Assembly (NCBI GenBank): GCA_048204295.1 | Contig: DBFBLF010000114.1 | Coordinates: 1 to 6,387 of the forward strand | Reading direction: 5' to 3' | Length of the DNA: 6,387 nucleotides | Origin: Metaruminococcus_A sp900762715 | GTDB taxonomy: Bacteria; Bacillota; Clostridia; Oscillospirales; Ruminococcaceae | Shown: in pieces, positions 1 to 5,202 of the stretch | Layout of the letters: every line of letters starts with the position of its first letter | How positions within the stretch are numbered: position 1 is the first letter of the stretch | Program-made: the position numbers and the translations under genes | The notes under the pieces: generated by a model | Seen by the model: only the letters and a program-made list of their open reading frames with translations | Told to the model about the DNA's origin: nothing | The model's database searches: none

Positions 1-527
1 ATATCCTTAAGCCCAAGCGTATAGGCAATATGGCAGGTTGCCGGGATAATCGATATCATCAAGAAAAAAATCACATAAAAGTACCAGGTAAAATCGTAAA
101 CGCCTGCGGTTGACACAACTATGGAAATAAAGGGCCAGAAAAAGGAATTCAGAACCCGATAGAAAAAGAAGTAATCCGGTAAAATACCCAGTGTCATAAA
201 AATAGCAAGGATTGTCATGATATAAAACGGAAAGGCCGCAATCAGCCCCGCCTTTAATCCATACAGCTTATCAGGTTTTAAATTATTGCGCTCATAGTAG
301 CCGCGGTCCTTATGCCCGCGGTTGTTGACCGGCGAGGCAATAAATGCAATCAAAATCGAAACGCAGATTAACTCCATTACCCACAGCAGCCACTGATAGG
401 TGAAAAAGAAGATTGTGGAAACCACCAGCACAAGGCAGCAGAAATCCGCCAGAAGAACCTTTACCAAAATTTTGCCGCCCATTCCCCAAGTGCTGGGGCG
501 GGCCGAAACCGCATTGTTAATACTCAT
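1..527 (-). CDS. Multi-pass membrane protein of unknown family, 3' end outside the window
   Basis: An open frame of 175 codons runs from an ATG at 527 through the left edge without a stop, so the C-terminus is missing. The protein begins MSINNAVSARPSTWGMGGK. Hydrophobic stretches lie at about residues 20-43, 46-65, 91-115, 126-143 and 147-171, so at least four or five membrane segments are likely. A charged loop (about 68-89, NRGHKDRGYYERNN) separates the second and third. No signal peptidase site or catalytic motif is visible. The start is supported by AAGGGG (535-540) seven bases upstream and by a consensus promoter at 570-598, which makes this an independent transcription unit from the DUF362 gene upstream. 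I do not recognise the family. That it is a real coding membrane protein is fairly secure; its function is unknown. Confidence 0.8.
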   Translation of the reverse strand, partial: MSINNAVSARPSTWGMGGKILVKVLLADFCCLVLVVSTIFFFTYQWLLWVMELICVSILIAFIASPVNNRGHKDRGYYERNNLKPDKLYGLKAGLIAAFPFYIMTILAIFMTLGILPDYFFFYRVLNSFFWPFISIVVSTAGVYDFTWYFYVIFFLMISIIPATCHIAYTLGLKD

Positions 528-569
528 ACCGGTACCCCTTTTTCTAAACATTCTGTTCGCAATGGTTCT

Positions 570-598
570 ATTATATCTGATTCCTCAGAAAGTGTCAA
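570..598 (-). promoter_or_regulatory. Consensus sigma-A promoter of the left-edge membrane protein gene
   Basis: On the minus strand TTGACA (593-598) and TATAAT (570-575) are separated by exactly 17 bases; both hexamers match the consensus perfectly. Transcription should begin near 563, leaving a leader of about 35 nt before the ATG at 527. The spacer contains a perfect 5-bp inverted repeat, TCTGA/TCAGA (576-580 and 585-589), which reaches the edge of the -10 box and could be an operator. The -35 box lies just downstream of the U-tract of the preceding terminator. Confidence 0.88.
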
Positions 599-605
599 TT
601 TACAC

Positions 606-642
606 AAAAACGCCGCCTGATTTTTACCAGCAGGCGGCGTTT
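606..642 (-). terminator. Intrinsic terminator after the DUF362 gene
   Basis: A perfect 9-bp GC-rich stem, CGCCGCCTG (611-619) with CAGGCGGCG (631-639), encloses an 11-nt loop. On the minus strand it is followed by TTTTTGTG (from the A-run at 606-610), an ordinary rho-independent terminator 28 nt after the DUF362 stop codon. The plus strand also has a short T-run (640-643), so it may work in both directions, although no plus-strand gene needs it. Confidence 0.9.
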
Positions 643-669
643 TATCATAAAACAAACGTTATTTTTATT

Positions 670-1797
670 TTACTTCACAGTAACGAGCTCATATTCCCTG
701 GAACCAAGGCCAATTTTTTCGGCGTGCTCCATACAGGCCTTCCAGTCACTTTCCGGCGTGGTATTGACAAAGTGGTCATGGTGGTCATGGAAATGAGGAG
801 CGTTCATGTTGTCGTCCAGGAGGCTCCCTTTGCTGACTGGCTGAGCGTTACAGGCATCAGCGCAGGCCATATCCAGCGCGACTGGATCGAACGAGGCAAA
901 CATACCAACGTCTGGAATAATTGGAACATCATTTTCCCCATGGCAGTCGCAGAAGGGAGATACATCCATGACAATATTGATGTGGAACTGCGGACGCCCA
1001 GTCACTACCGCTTTGGCATATTCCGCCATTTTCATGCCGAGCTTTTCAGCCGCGCTGCCGCTTGTATTCGAAATTGCGTCGATAAAGCAGGCGCCTATAC
1101 AGCGGCCGCATCCAACGCATTTACCGTGGTCAATTGACGCCTTGTTCTGCGCATTAAAGGAAATAGCGCCATGTGCACAGTTTTTGGCACAAACCTTACA
1201 GCCTTTGCAGACGTTCTGGTCAACCTGCGGTTTGCCGTCGTTATGCTGTTCCATTTTACCGGCCCGGGAGCCGCATCCCATACCAAGGTTTTTAATTGCC
1301 CCGCCAAAGCCGGTGAGCTCATGACCTTTAAAATGATTCAGGGAAAGAATGATATCAGCGTCCATGACAGCGCGGCCGATCCGCGCTTCTTTAACATAAG
1401 TACCGCCTTCAACCGGGACGAGAACCTCGTCCGTCCCCTTGAGACCGTCCGCAATAATTACATGGCAGCCGGTGGAAAACGGGGTGTATCCATTCTCGTA
1501 AGCAGCATCGATATGATCAATCGCGTTTTTCCGGCGACCGACATATAAGGTATTGCAGTCGGTTAAAAAGGGAACGCCGCCCTGCTCCTTTATGTAATCG
1601 GCAACCGCTTTTGCAAAATTAGGGCGGAGATAGGAAAGGTTTCCGGGCTCGCCAAAGTGAATTTTAATTGCAGTAAATTTTTCATTAAAATCAATTGACT
1701 GAGCGCCGGCCGCCACCATTAATTTTCTCAGTTTTTCCAGCAGGTTTGTTCCAGGGCGGGCACGCATGTCAGTAAAATAGACTTTAGATTTGTTCAT
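670..1797 (-). CDS. DUF362-family double-[4Fe-4S] ferredoxin-like protein (COG2768 type)
   Basis: This 375-residue protein has an N-terminal DUF362 domain (about 1-190; features include KIHFGEPGN at 45-53, LSLNHFKGHE at 151-160 and the glycine-rich FGGAIKNLGMGCGSR at 164-178). A bacterial dicluster ferredoxin module is inserted after it, with Cys197/200/203/207 and Cys227/230/233/237, both in CxxCxxCxxxC spacing. DUF362 resumes after it, with SPFCDC at 280-285 and FDPVALDMACADAC at 303-316. No signal peptide is seen, so it is probably a cytosolic redox or Fe-S protein; the family's reaction is not established. A His-rich stretch (HFHDHHDH, 335-342) near the C-terminus is noteworthy. The frame stays open upstream to 2091, but the extension looks non-coding and the family begins at MNKSKVYF, so ATG 1797 is chosen. 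Its ribosome site is weak (GTGAG nine bases upstream). It is monocistronic, ending in the terminator at 606-642. Confidence 0.92.
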   Translation of the reverse strand: MNKSKVYFTDMRARPGTNLLEKLRKLMVAAGAQSIDFNEKFTAIKIHFGEPGNLSYLRPNFAKAVADYIKEQGGVPFLTDCNTLYVGRRKNAIDHIDAAYENGYTPFSTGCHVIIADGLKGTDEVLVPVEGGTYVKEARIGRAVMDADIILSLNHFKGHELTGFGGAIKNLGMGCGSRAGKMEQHNDGKPQVDQNVCKGCKVCAKNCAHGAISFNAQNKASIDHGKCVGCGRCIGACFIDAISNTSGSAAEKLGMKMAEYAKAVVTGRPQFHINIVMDVSPFCDCHGENDVPIIPDVGMFASFDPVALDMACADACNAQPVSKGSLLDDNMNAPHFHDHHDHFVNTTPESDWKACMEHAEKIGLGSREYELVTVK

Positions 1798-1833
1798 TGT
1801 TTCATTCTCACTTTCTTTATTTTTATTACTAAG

Positions 1834-1896
1834 CAACAAGATCCCCAGTAAATCCGACCGCAATTCGGATTGCGTAAACAAATGGGATTCTTGTTG
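1834..1896 (-). repeat. Nested inverted repeat in the DUF362 leader
   Basis: CAACAAG-ATCCC (1834-1845) pairs with GGGAT-T-CTTGTTG (1884-1896), giving 12 bp with one bulged base. Inside it are two overlapping, mutually exclusive hairpins: AATCCGA (1851-1857) with TCGGATT (1865-1871), or CGCAAT (1859-1864) with ATTGCG (1869-1874) around a TCGG loop. It ends about 37 nt before the DUF362 start codon, so the folded RNA would lie just upstream of the ribosome site. A regulatory role is inference. Confidence 0.55.
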
Positions 1897-1920
1897 GCGA
1901 AGGCAAAATTTCGCTGACAA

Positions 1921-1966
1921 TCGAAAGGCCTTCCTGTATGCTGCGTATACCTTTGCAGGCCTTCGA
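1921..1966. repeat. Inverted repeat with one bulge, TCGAAAGGCCT / AGGCCTTCGA
   Basis: TCGAA-A-GGCCT (1921-1931) is complementary to AGGCCTTCGA (1957-1966) over 10 bp with a single bulged A, around a 25-nt loop. A third AGGCCT copy lies near 2013. It has no T-tract on either strand, so it is not a terminator. It belongs to the structured leader of the DUF362 gene. Confidence 0.5.
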
Positions 1967-2059
1967 AAACAGCAATATTCCGGGCGTACATTACAAACCG
2001 TACTTATGCCAGAAGGCCTAATATCCAGGAAGTGATGTTTTTTCCGCCAAGCAAATAGA

Positions 2060-2088
2060 AATACCGATTGCCGAAAGCAACCGGTATT
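2060..2088. repeat. Eleven-bp hairpin with one mismatch, AATACCG / CGGTATT
   Basis: AATACCG (2060-2066) pairs with CGGTATT (2082-2088); after one mismatch, TTGC (2068-2071) pairs with GCAA (2077-2080) around a 5-nt loop. It is stable, but on the minus strand it is followed only by TCTATTTG, a poor U-tract. It is better called a structured leader element than a terminator. Confidence 0.5.
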
Positions 2089-2222
2089 CATTTAGTTGTA
2101 AAAAGGCGTCACAGAGCAGACTGCTTTTCCTGCTTCGTTTTAATAGATTAGATCAACACTTCAAACTTATCCGTTTGGCCAAGCCTTGCTTGTAACAGAA
2201 TTCTGAAAACTAATGTTTCGCT

Positions 2223-2231
2223 TTTATATCA
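2223..2231 (-). promoter_or_regulatory. Possible extended -10 element for the DUF362 leader transcript
   Basis: On the minus strand TGATATAAA fits the extended -10 form TGnTATAAT with one mismatch. It lies 42 bases beyond the tRNA terminator stem. No -35 box at 16-18 bases is convincing. If it is used, the DUF362 mRNA would carry a leader of roughly 420 nt containing all the inverted repeats of this gap. This is the best candidate in the gap, but weak. Confidence 0.28.
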
Positions 2232-2272
2232 TACAAATAGAATATACCCTATGTGCCAAAGCATAGAAAACG

Positions 2273-2307
2273 AAAAAAGTCGACTGCTTTCCCAGCAATC
2301 AACTTTT
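2273..2307 (-). terminator. Intrinsic terminator of tRNA-Gln
   Basis: On the minus strand a 14-bp stem with two G-U wobbles (AAAAGUUGAUUGCU with AGCAGUCGACUUUU, plus-strand 2294-2307 and 2275-2288) encloses the loop GGGAA and runs into a six-T tract (2273-2278). Two positions pair only as G-U on the minus strand and are A-C mismatches on the plus strand, so the element is built for minus-strand RNA. It starts eight bases after the tRNA CCA. Confidence 0.88.
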
Positions 2308-2315
2308 CTCGACCA

Positions 2316-2391
2316 TGGTTGGGGTGGAAGGATTTGAACCCTCGGAATGACGGGGCCAGAACCCGCTGCCTTACCACTTGGCTACACCCCA
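2316..2391 (-). tRNA. tRNA-Gln, anticodon CTG, CCA encoded
   Basis: A complete cloverleaf is seen on the minus strand. The acceptor TGGGGTG (2385-2391) pairs with CACCCCA (2320-2326). The D arm is GCC-AAGTGGTAA-GGC. The anticodon stem GCGGG/CCCGT carries the loop TTCTGGC, so the anticodon is CTG, reading CAG codons. The T arm is GAGGG-TTCAAAT-CCTTC. The discriminator is A, followed by an encoded CCA (2316-2318). The first pair is U1-A72, the known recognition pair for GatCAB transamidation of Glu-tRNA(Gln) in bacteria that use the indirect route. The variable loop has six bases (CATTCC), one more than usual for tRNA-Gln. A promoter lies upstream with a terminator-like hairpin between the two. 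Confidence 0.95.
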
Positions 2392-2399
2392 ATATGCAC

Positions 2400-2428
2400 A
2401 AAAAAAGAAACACACCGCTGTATGTTTC
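2400..2428 (-). terminator. Terminator-like hairpin between the promoter and tRNA-Gln
   Basis: On the minus strand GAAACAUAC pairs with GUGUGUUUC (9 bp including one U-G) around the tetraloop AGCG (2407-2428), directly followed by seven T residues (2400-2406). The tRNA begins eight bases later, so no second promoter fits between them. The stem has only three G-C pairs, so partial read-through is plausible. It may act as an attenuator, or release a leader RNA of about 45-50 nt. Confidence 0.7.
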
Positions 2429-2429
2429 T

Positions 2430-2448
2430 GTTCCATGTCATGTGGAAC
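2430..2448. repeat. Six-bp inverted repeat at the start of the tRNA-Gln leader
   Basis: GTTCCA (2430-2435) and TGGAAC (2443-2448) are perfect inverted repeats around 7 bases. The predicted transcription start (near 2449) falls at its edge, so the leader RNA would begin with this hairpin and continue directly into the terminator-like hairpin at 2407-2428. It could instead be an operator. Confidence 0.5.
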
Positions 2449-2455
2449 GAATATT

Positions 2456-2484
2456 ATTATATCCAGAAACAAACAAAAAGTCAA
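2456..2484 (-). promoter_or_regulatory. Consensus sigma-A promoter upstream of tRNA-Gln
   Basis: On the minus strand TTGACT (2479-2484) and TATAAT (2456-2461) have the ideal 17-base spacing; only one base differs from consensus. The start is predicted near 2449, about 58 nt before the mature tRNA 5' end. Strong promoters of this kind are usual for stable RNA genes. Confidence 0.9.
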
Positions 2485-2507
2485 GCTGTTTTATAAAAAA
2501 TTCCATA

Positions 2508-2551
2508 TTTTTTTCTTTAACCGCCTTTTAAAAGGCGGGTAAAGAAAAAAA
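2508..2551. repeat. 44-nt near-perfect inverted repeat after the operon's last stop codon
   Basis: The core is an 18-bp palindrome, CCGCCTTTT/AAAAGGCGG (2521-2538). It is extended on both sides by TTTTTTTCTTTA (2508-2519) and TAAAGAAAAAAA (2540-2551), with one mismatched pair (2520/2539). It touches the stop codon of the DUF4129 protein gene (2552-2554). The base order is the reverse of a normal terminator: T-rich before the stem and A-rich after it, on both strands. Operon transcripts may still end here or at the T6 tract at 2495-2500, or the hairpin may protect the 3' end. Confidence 0.75.
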
Positions 2552-4060
2552 CTATTTTTGCCTTGAAGAAAAAACCTGTTCTACATCCTGCGAAAAGCGG
2601 GAAACATCTTGCGGATCCGGCGCCTTTTCACCGTAACGCACCTGTTCATACACCGTACTGTTTTCTGCAAAAAAGCCGAAATACGGCTTGAGCCGCAACT
2701 TCTTTTCTGCTTCCCGCACCGTATCAGCCGGCGTGATCCCGGTTTCCTGAATTTCAGCGTAATTACGCAGCAAGCTGTAACCAGTACGGATCTTTTGAAC
2801 CGGATCGGTGAGTTTCCGCCACTCTTTCAAGCGTTTTTTTAAAGTTTGTTTGCGGTTACGCTTCATATTTCCGGTTTCCATAGTCTGTATCAAATCTTCC
2901 TCATGGTCCGTATAGTATGCCTGGGATTCACTTGCCATATTGCCCTTCATTTTAGGGGAAACCCAGCGAAGCAGGGCCTGAACCGCTTTTTTTGGCAGAG
3001 AAACAATCCTTTTCAGCAGCCGGCGCCCCGGCGGAGAACACAGGAAAAGTACAAGCCCTAAAAGAAGACCAAGAAGGATTAAATCCCAATACGGATTACC
3101 CGCCGCCTGGAAAATTGATTCGCCAGGGTTGATTGCAGCCGTTCCATCCTCTCCTCCAGATATGGAAGGACCCATCGTCAGCAGCTTTATCAGGTAGGAT
3201 ATACCCGTGAGAAAAATATACAAAAGCGTCTTCCCAGCCCATGTCAGAAAACCGAGAATTTGGTCGCGGAAGAAAAAACCAACCACCAACAGCGCCATAA
3301 TAGCGCCGACCAAAAACATATTATAAAGCCTTATTTTCTGCGGCAAAGAAGCTTTGCTGTGCTTCATCGACTCCATAGTGCGGTCCAGGTTCGCCTGGTT
3401 GAGCAGAAACCCCATGCTGACCGTGTAAAAGGCGAAAGCAAAAATCAACGGTTCCATCCCGACTCCAAAGGAAAGCGATACCGTCTTAGCCCAGGAATAA
3501 GTCTGCTGGTAAATCAGCTGAATTAAAAACACCGCTATGAAACCAGCCAAATAAATTCCGCCTGTTACAACATATTCAACCATAGAGACGAGCTCAGTGT
3601 ACGTTTTTTCAGCGGAACGGAACAAACGAATCCAACAAAAATACAATACCAAACCCGCCATCAGGCCGGTCAGCCACCCATATACAAGAACGGCAAGACC
3701 AAAACAAACGGCGGCGCTCAGCAAATAGGTAAGCAGCGTCAGAAAAGTTATGGCGTCAAACCTAGTCTGTTTTGCCTGCTGAAGAACCTCGCGGTCCAGC
3801 TCGACCACCTTTCTGGGATGCTTTTTTTCATACAGCGCCAAAAGCTGGTGCAGAAGCAGAGCAATTATGCCTGCAAATACCGAAAGAGCCAATACAATGC
3901 CAAAATCGCCCCAACCGTAAATATATTCGCTTCCAAACCAGCTGCCAATCTCACTCCCCAACAAAAAGCAGACCATCATGGGCGGAAAAAATACAAACGT
4001 TTTTAAAAACAGTGCCCAGCAGCGAAAGGCCAGTTGTTTTTTACGCGATATTTCCGGCAT
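2552..4060 (-). CDS. Nine-segment membrane protein with cytosolic DUF4129-like tail (MoxR cassette partner)
   Basis: Of 502 residues, the first about 342 are mostly hydrophobic, with predicted membrane segments near 15-36, 51-77, 103-123, 125-145, 164-184, 203-220, 245-264, 277-296 and 325-342. The last about 160 residues are highly charged and cytosolic. They include a basic linker (398-416) and a DUF4129-like region (about 415-478) with the typical DPVQKIRTGYSLLRNYA start, a GITPADTVREAEKKL middle and an ending YEQVRYGEKA. In relatives such as B. subtilis YebA the membrane part is fused to an extracytosolic transglutaminase-like domain; no such domain or Cys-His-Asp triad is seen here. The start at 4060 is set by GGGAGGTG (4068-4075) seven bases upstream. 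It overlaps the DUF58 gene by 20 bases, implying coupled translation. Role by context: membrane anchor or target of the MoxR/DUF58 pair. The DUF4129 assignment is by eye. Confidence 0.85.
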   Translation of the reverse strand: MPEISRKKQLAFRCWALFLKTFVFFPPMMVCFLLGSEIGSWFGSEYIYGWGDFGIVLALSVFAGIIALLLHQLLALYEKKHPRKVVELDREVLQQAKQTRFDAITFLTLLTYLLSAAVCFGLAVLVYGWLTGLMAGLVLYFCWIRLFRSAEKTYTELVSMVEYVVTGGIYLAGFIAVFLIQLIYQQTYSWAKTVSLSFGVGMEPLIFAFAFYTVSMGFLLNQANLDRTMESMKHSKASLPQKIRLYNMFLVGAIMALLVVGFFFRDQILGFLTWAGKTLLYIFLTGISYLIKLLTMGPSISGGEDGTAAINPGESIFQAAGNPYWDLILLGLLLGLVLFLCSPPGRRLLKRIVSLPKKAVQALLRWVSPKMKGNMASESQAYYTDHEEDLIQTMETGNMKRNRKQTLKKRLKEWRKLTDPVQKIRTGYSLLRNYAEIQETGITPADTVREAEKKLRLKPYFGFFAENSTVYEQVRYGEKAPDPQDVSRFSQDVEQVFSSRQK

Positions 4061-5177
4061 CCGGCATCACCTCCCTCTTCAGAAGATATACGTCGCAGTC
4101 CTCCGGAATTTCCCGGCTGGCAGCGCGGAGCAGCAATACCCTGACCGTTCTTTCCTTCTCCTGTTGTTGCCGGCAGAAAGCAAAATTTCCTTCATTGAGA
4201 TAAGTTGTGACAATAATAAGATCAGTTACTTCAGGCTGTACCGGGATTTCTTCCAGAAACCGGGAAAAACTTTCCCCTCCCGCTTCCGGAACTTGAGCCA
4301 AAAGGCGGTAAAGCCCAAGAATGAATTCCCGGCCGAAGGCCGCGTTTTTTCTTATATATTCGCCATCTGCTTTCCAGTTGGCAGCGAAGGAAACGGGAAT
4401 GCTGTCATTCAAAGCCGCCTCAAAAACAGAAGCGGCCGCGCGGATGCAGTTTTCGACTCCCTCGGGATCTACACGTTCCCTTTCCCGCTCATATTCATTC
4501 GACTGGATGTTAAGCAGTACCATGACGCTTTGTTTTGTGGTATACTCCTGGTTCCGTATCATGATCCGCCCCATTTTCGCCGTGGCGTTCCAGTGGATAT
4601 TTTTCATCGGGTCGGAAAGCAGATATTCCCGTACGCCGGAAACTAGAAACGGGTCCGGTACCAGCTGAAAACGCACAAGGTATTCCCCCAATAAATACCG
4701 GGACTGCAGGGTAAATTCATTAAGCGGCAGCGGCTTTGGCAGAACCGTTACAGAAGCGCCGGCGGGCGCCGGCCGGGAAACGGTACGGCTCCCGAGGAGG
4801 TCGGTAGAGACCAGCATAACGTTTTCAATGGAAAAAACACCGCGGCGGATACAGACAACATTCCAGCGCCGGGTAACTTTTTTGTGCCCTTTGACCAGAA
4901 AAAAGCTGGGGACGAACCGGGTATGATAGGTAACGACCGACTGTGCCCCGGCAAAATCCAGCCATTTTGATGTCGTAATTTCAGATTTAAACCAAGGCAG
5001 CGGGAGCCACTTCTGGTTTTCCACCGTCTCTGTCAGAAAAATTTCCGTTCCTTCAAAAACTTCGTCCGTATTGAACTCGCAGTGATAGCGAAGCCCTTTA
5101 AAGCTCAGCTTTTTATAAACAATCGACTGCGCCGCCACAAGGGCCAGCATAACTAAAAACAAAACCAGTATTTCCAT
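4041..5177 (-). CDS. DUF58-family protein, MoxR partner
   Basis: This 378-residue protein has one N-terminal hydrophobic segment (2-19), a beta-rich region (about 25-150) and the hallmark DUF58 motif at 181-203 (GVREYLLSDP then IHWNATAKMG). A von Willebrand A-like C-terminal half follows. Family members are thought to act as substrate adaptors or assembly factors for MoxR ATPases at the membrane. The vWA metal site looks lost: where DxSxS is expected after the strand at 218-222 the sequence is NIQSN (223-227). Most DUF58 proteins begin with two hydrophobic segments; only one is evident. ATG 5177 is preferred because AAAGGG (5185-5190) sits seven bases upstream and the hydrophobic segment follows at once; a TTG at 5231 would overlap the MoxR gene and add an arginine-rich stub. 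The gap to the MoxR stop is 25 bases. Confidence 0.92.
   Translation of the reverse strand: MEILVLFLVMLALVAAQSIVYKKLSFKGLRYHCEFNTDEVFEGTEIFLTETVENQKWLPLPWFKSEITTSKWLDFAGAQSVVTYHTRFVPSFFLVKGHKKVTRRWNVVCIRRGVFSIENVMLVSTDLLGSRTVSRPAPAGASVTVLPKPLPLNEFTLQSRYLLGEYLVRFQLVPDPFLVSGVREYLLSDPMKNIHWNATAKMGRIMIRNQEYTTKQSVMVLLNIQSNEYERERERVDPEGVENCIRAAASVFEAALNDSIPVSFAANWKADGEYIRKNAAFGREFILGLYRLLAQVPEAGGESFSRFLEEIPVQPEVTDLIIVTTYLNEGNFAFCRQQQEKERTVRVLLLRAASREIPEDCDVYLLKREVMPDAGNIA
4068..4075 (-). promoter_or_regulatory. Ribosome binding site deciding the start of the DUF4129 protein
   Basis: GGGAGGTG on the minus strand lies seven bases before ATG 4060, inside the last codons of the DUF58 gene. Because it lies within translated DNA, the two genes are probably translationally coupled. 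Confidence 0.8.
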
Positions 5178-5202
5178 GGATCTTCCCTTTCCAGGCGGCC
5201 GC

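Larger units (their letters stand above)
1798..2272. other. About 475-base region without a convincing gene, rich in inverted repeats
   Basis: This stretch separates the tRNA-Gln terminator from the DUF362 start. Reading frames exist but lack ribosome sites and protein-like composition. It holds several inverted repeats, listed separately (1834-1896, 1921-1966, 2060-2088), plus small ones: CAAGC/GCTTG (2180-2192), the 10-bp palindrome CAGAATTCTG (2196-2205) and AGCAG-A-CTGCT (2116-2126). The minus-strand part is best read as a long 5' leader of the DUF362 mRNA. No riboswitch or T-box consensus was recognised. Confidence 0.6.

Noticed and set aside
400..1137. 245-codon plus-strand frame
   Set aside because: It runs antisense to the left-edge gene, its promoter, a terminator and the DUF362 gene; its translation reads through the terminator hairpin and resembles no protein.
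1794..1991. 65-codon minus-strand frame (begins MYARNIAVFEGL) whose TGA overlaps the DUF362 ATG as ATGA
   Set aside because: The ATGA overlap suggests coupling, but no ribosome site precedes its ATG, the composition is unlike a folded protein and the frame covers strong inverted repeats. Conservation in relatives would be needed to revive it.
1926..2018. Three AGGCCT copies as ends of a small mobile element
   Set aside because: AGGCCT is self-complementary and short; no flanking target duplication or longer terminal repeats could be aligned.
1798..2091. 98-residue N-terminal extension of the DUF362 frame up to an ATG at 2091
   Set aside because: The extension is rich in Cys, Arg and Phe with no domain character, and the normal family start MNKSKVYF lies at 1797.
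1800..2272. Riboswitch, T-box leader or CRISPR array in the gene-free stretch
   Set aside because: No T-box AGGGTGGNACCGCG-like sequence, no known aptamer core and no regularly spaced direct repeats were found.
3978..4646. 222-codon plus-strand frame antisense to the operon
   Set aside because: It is antisense to the DUF58 gene and the next gene's start, which are strongly supported by motifs and ribosome sites; no plus-strand ribosome site was seen.
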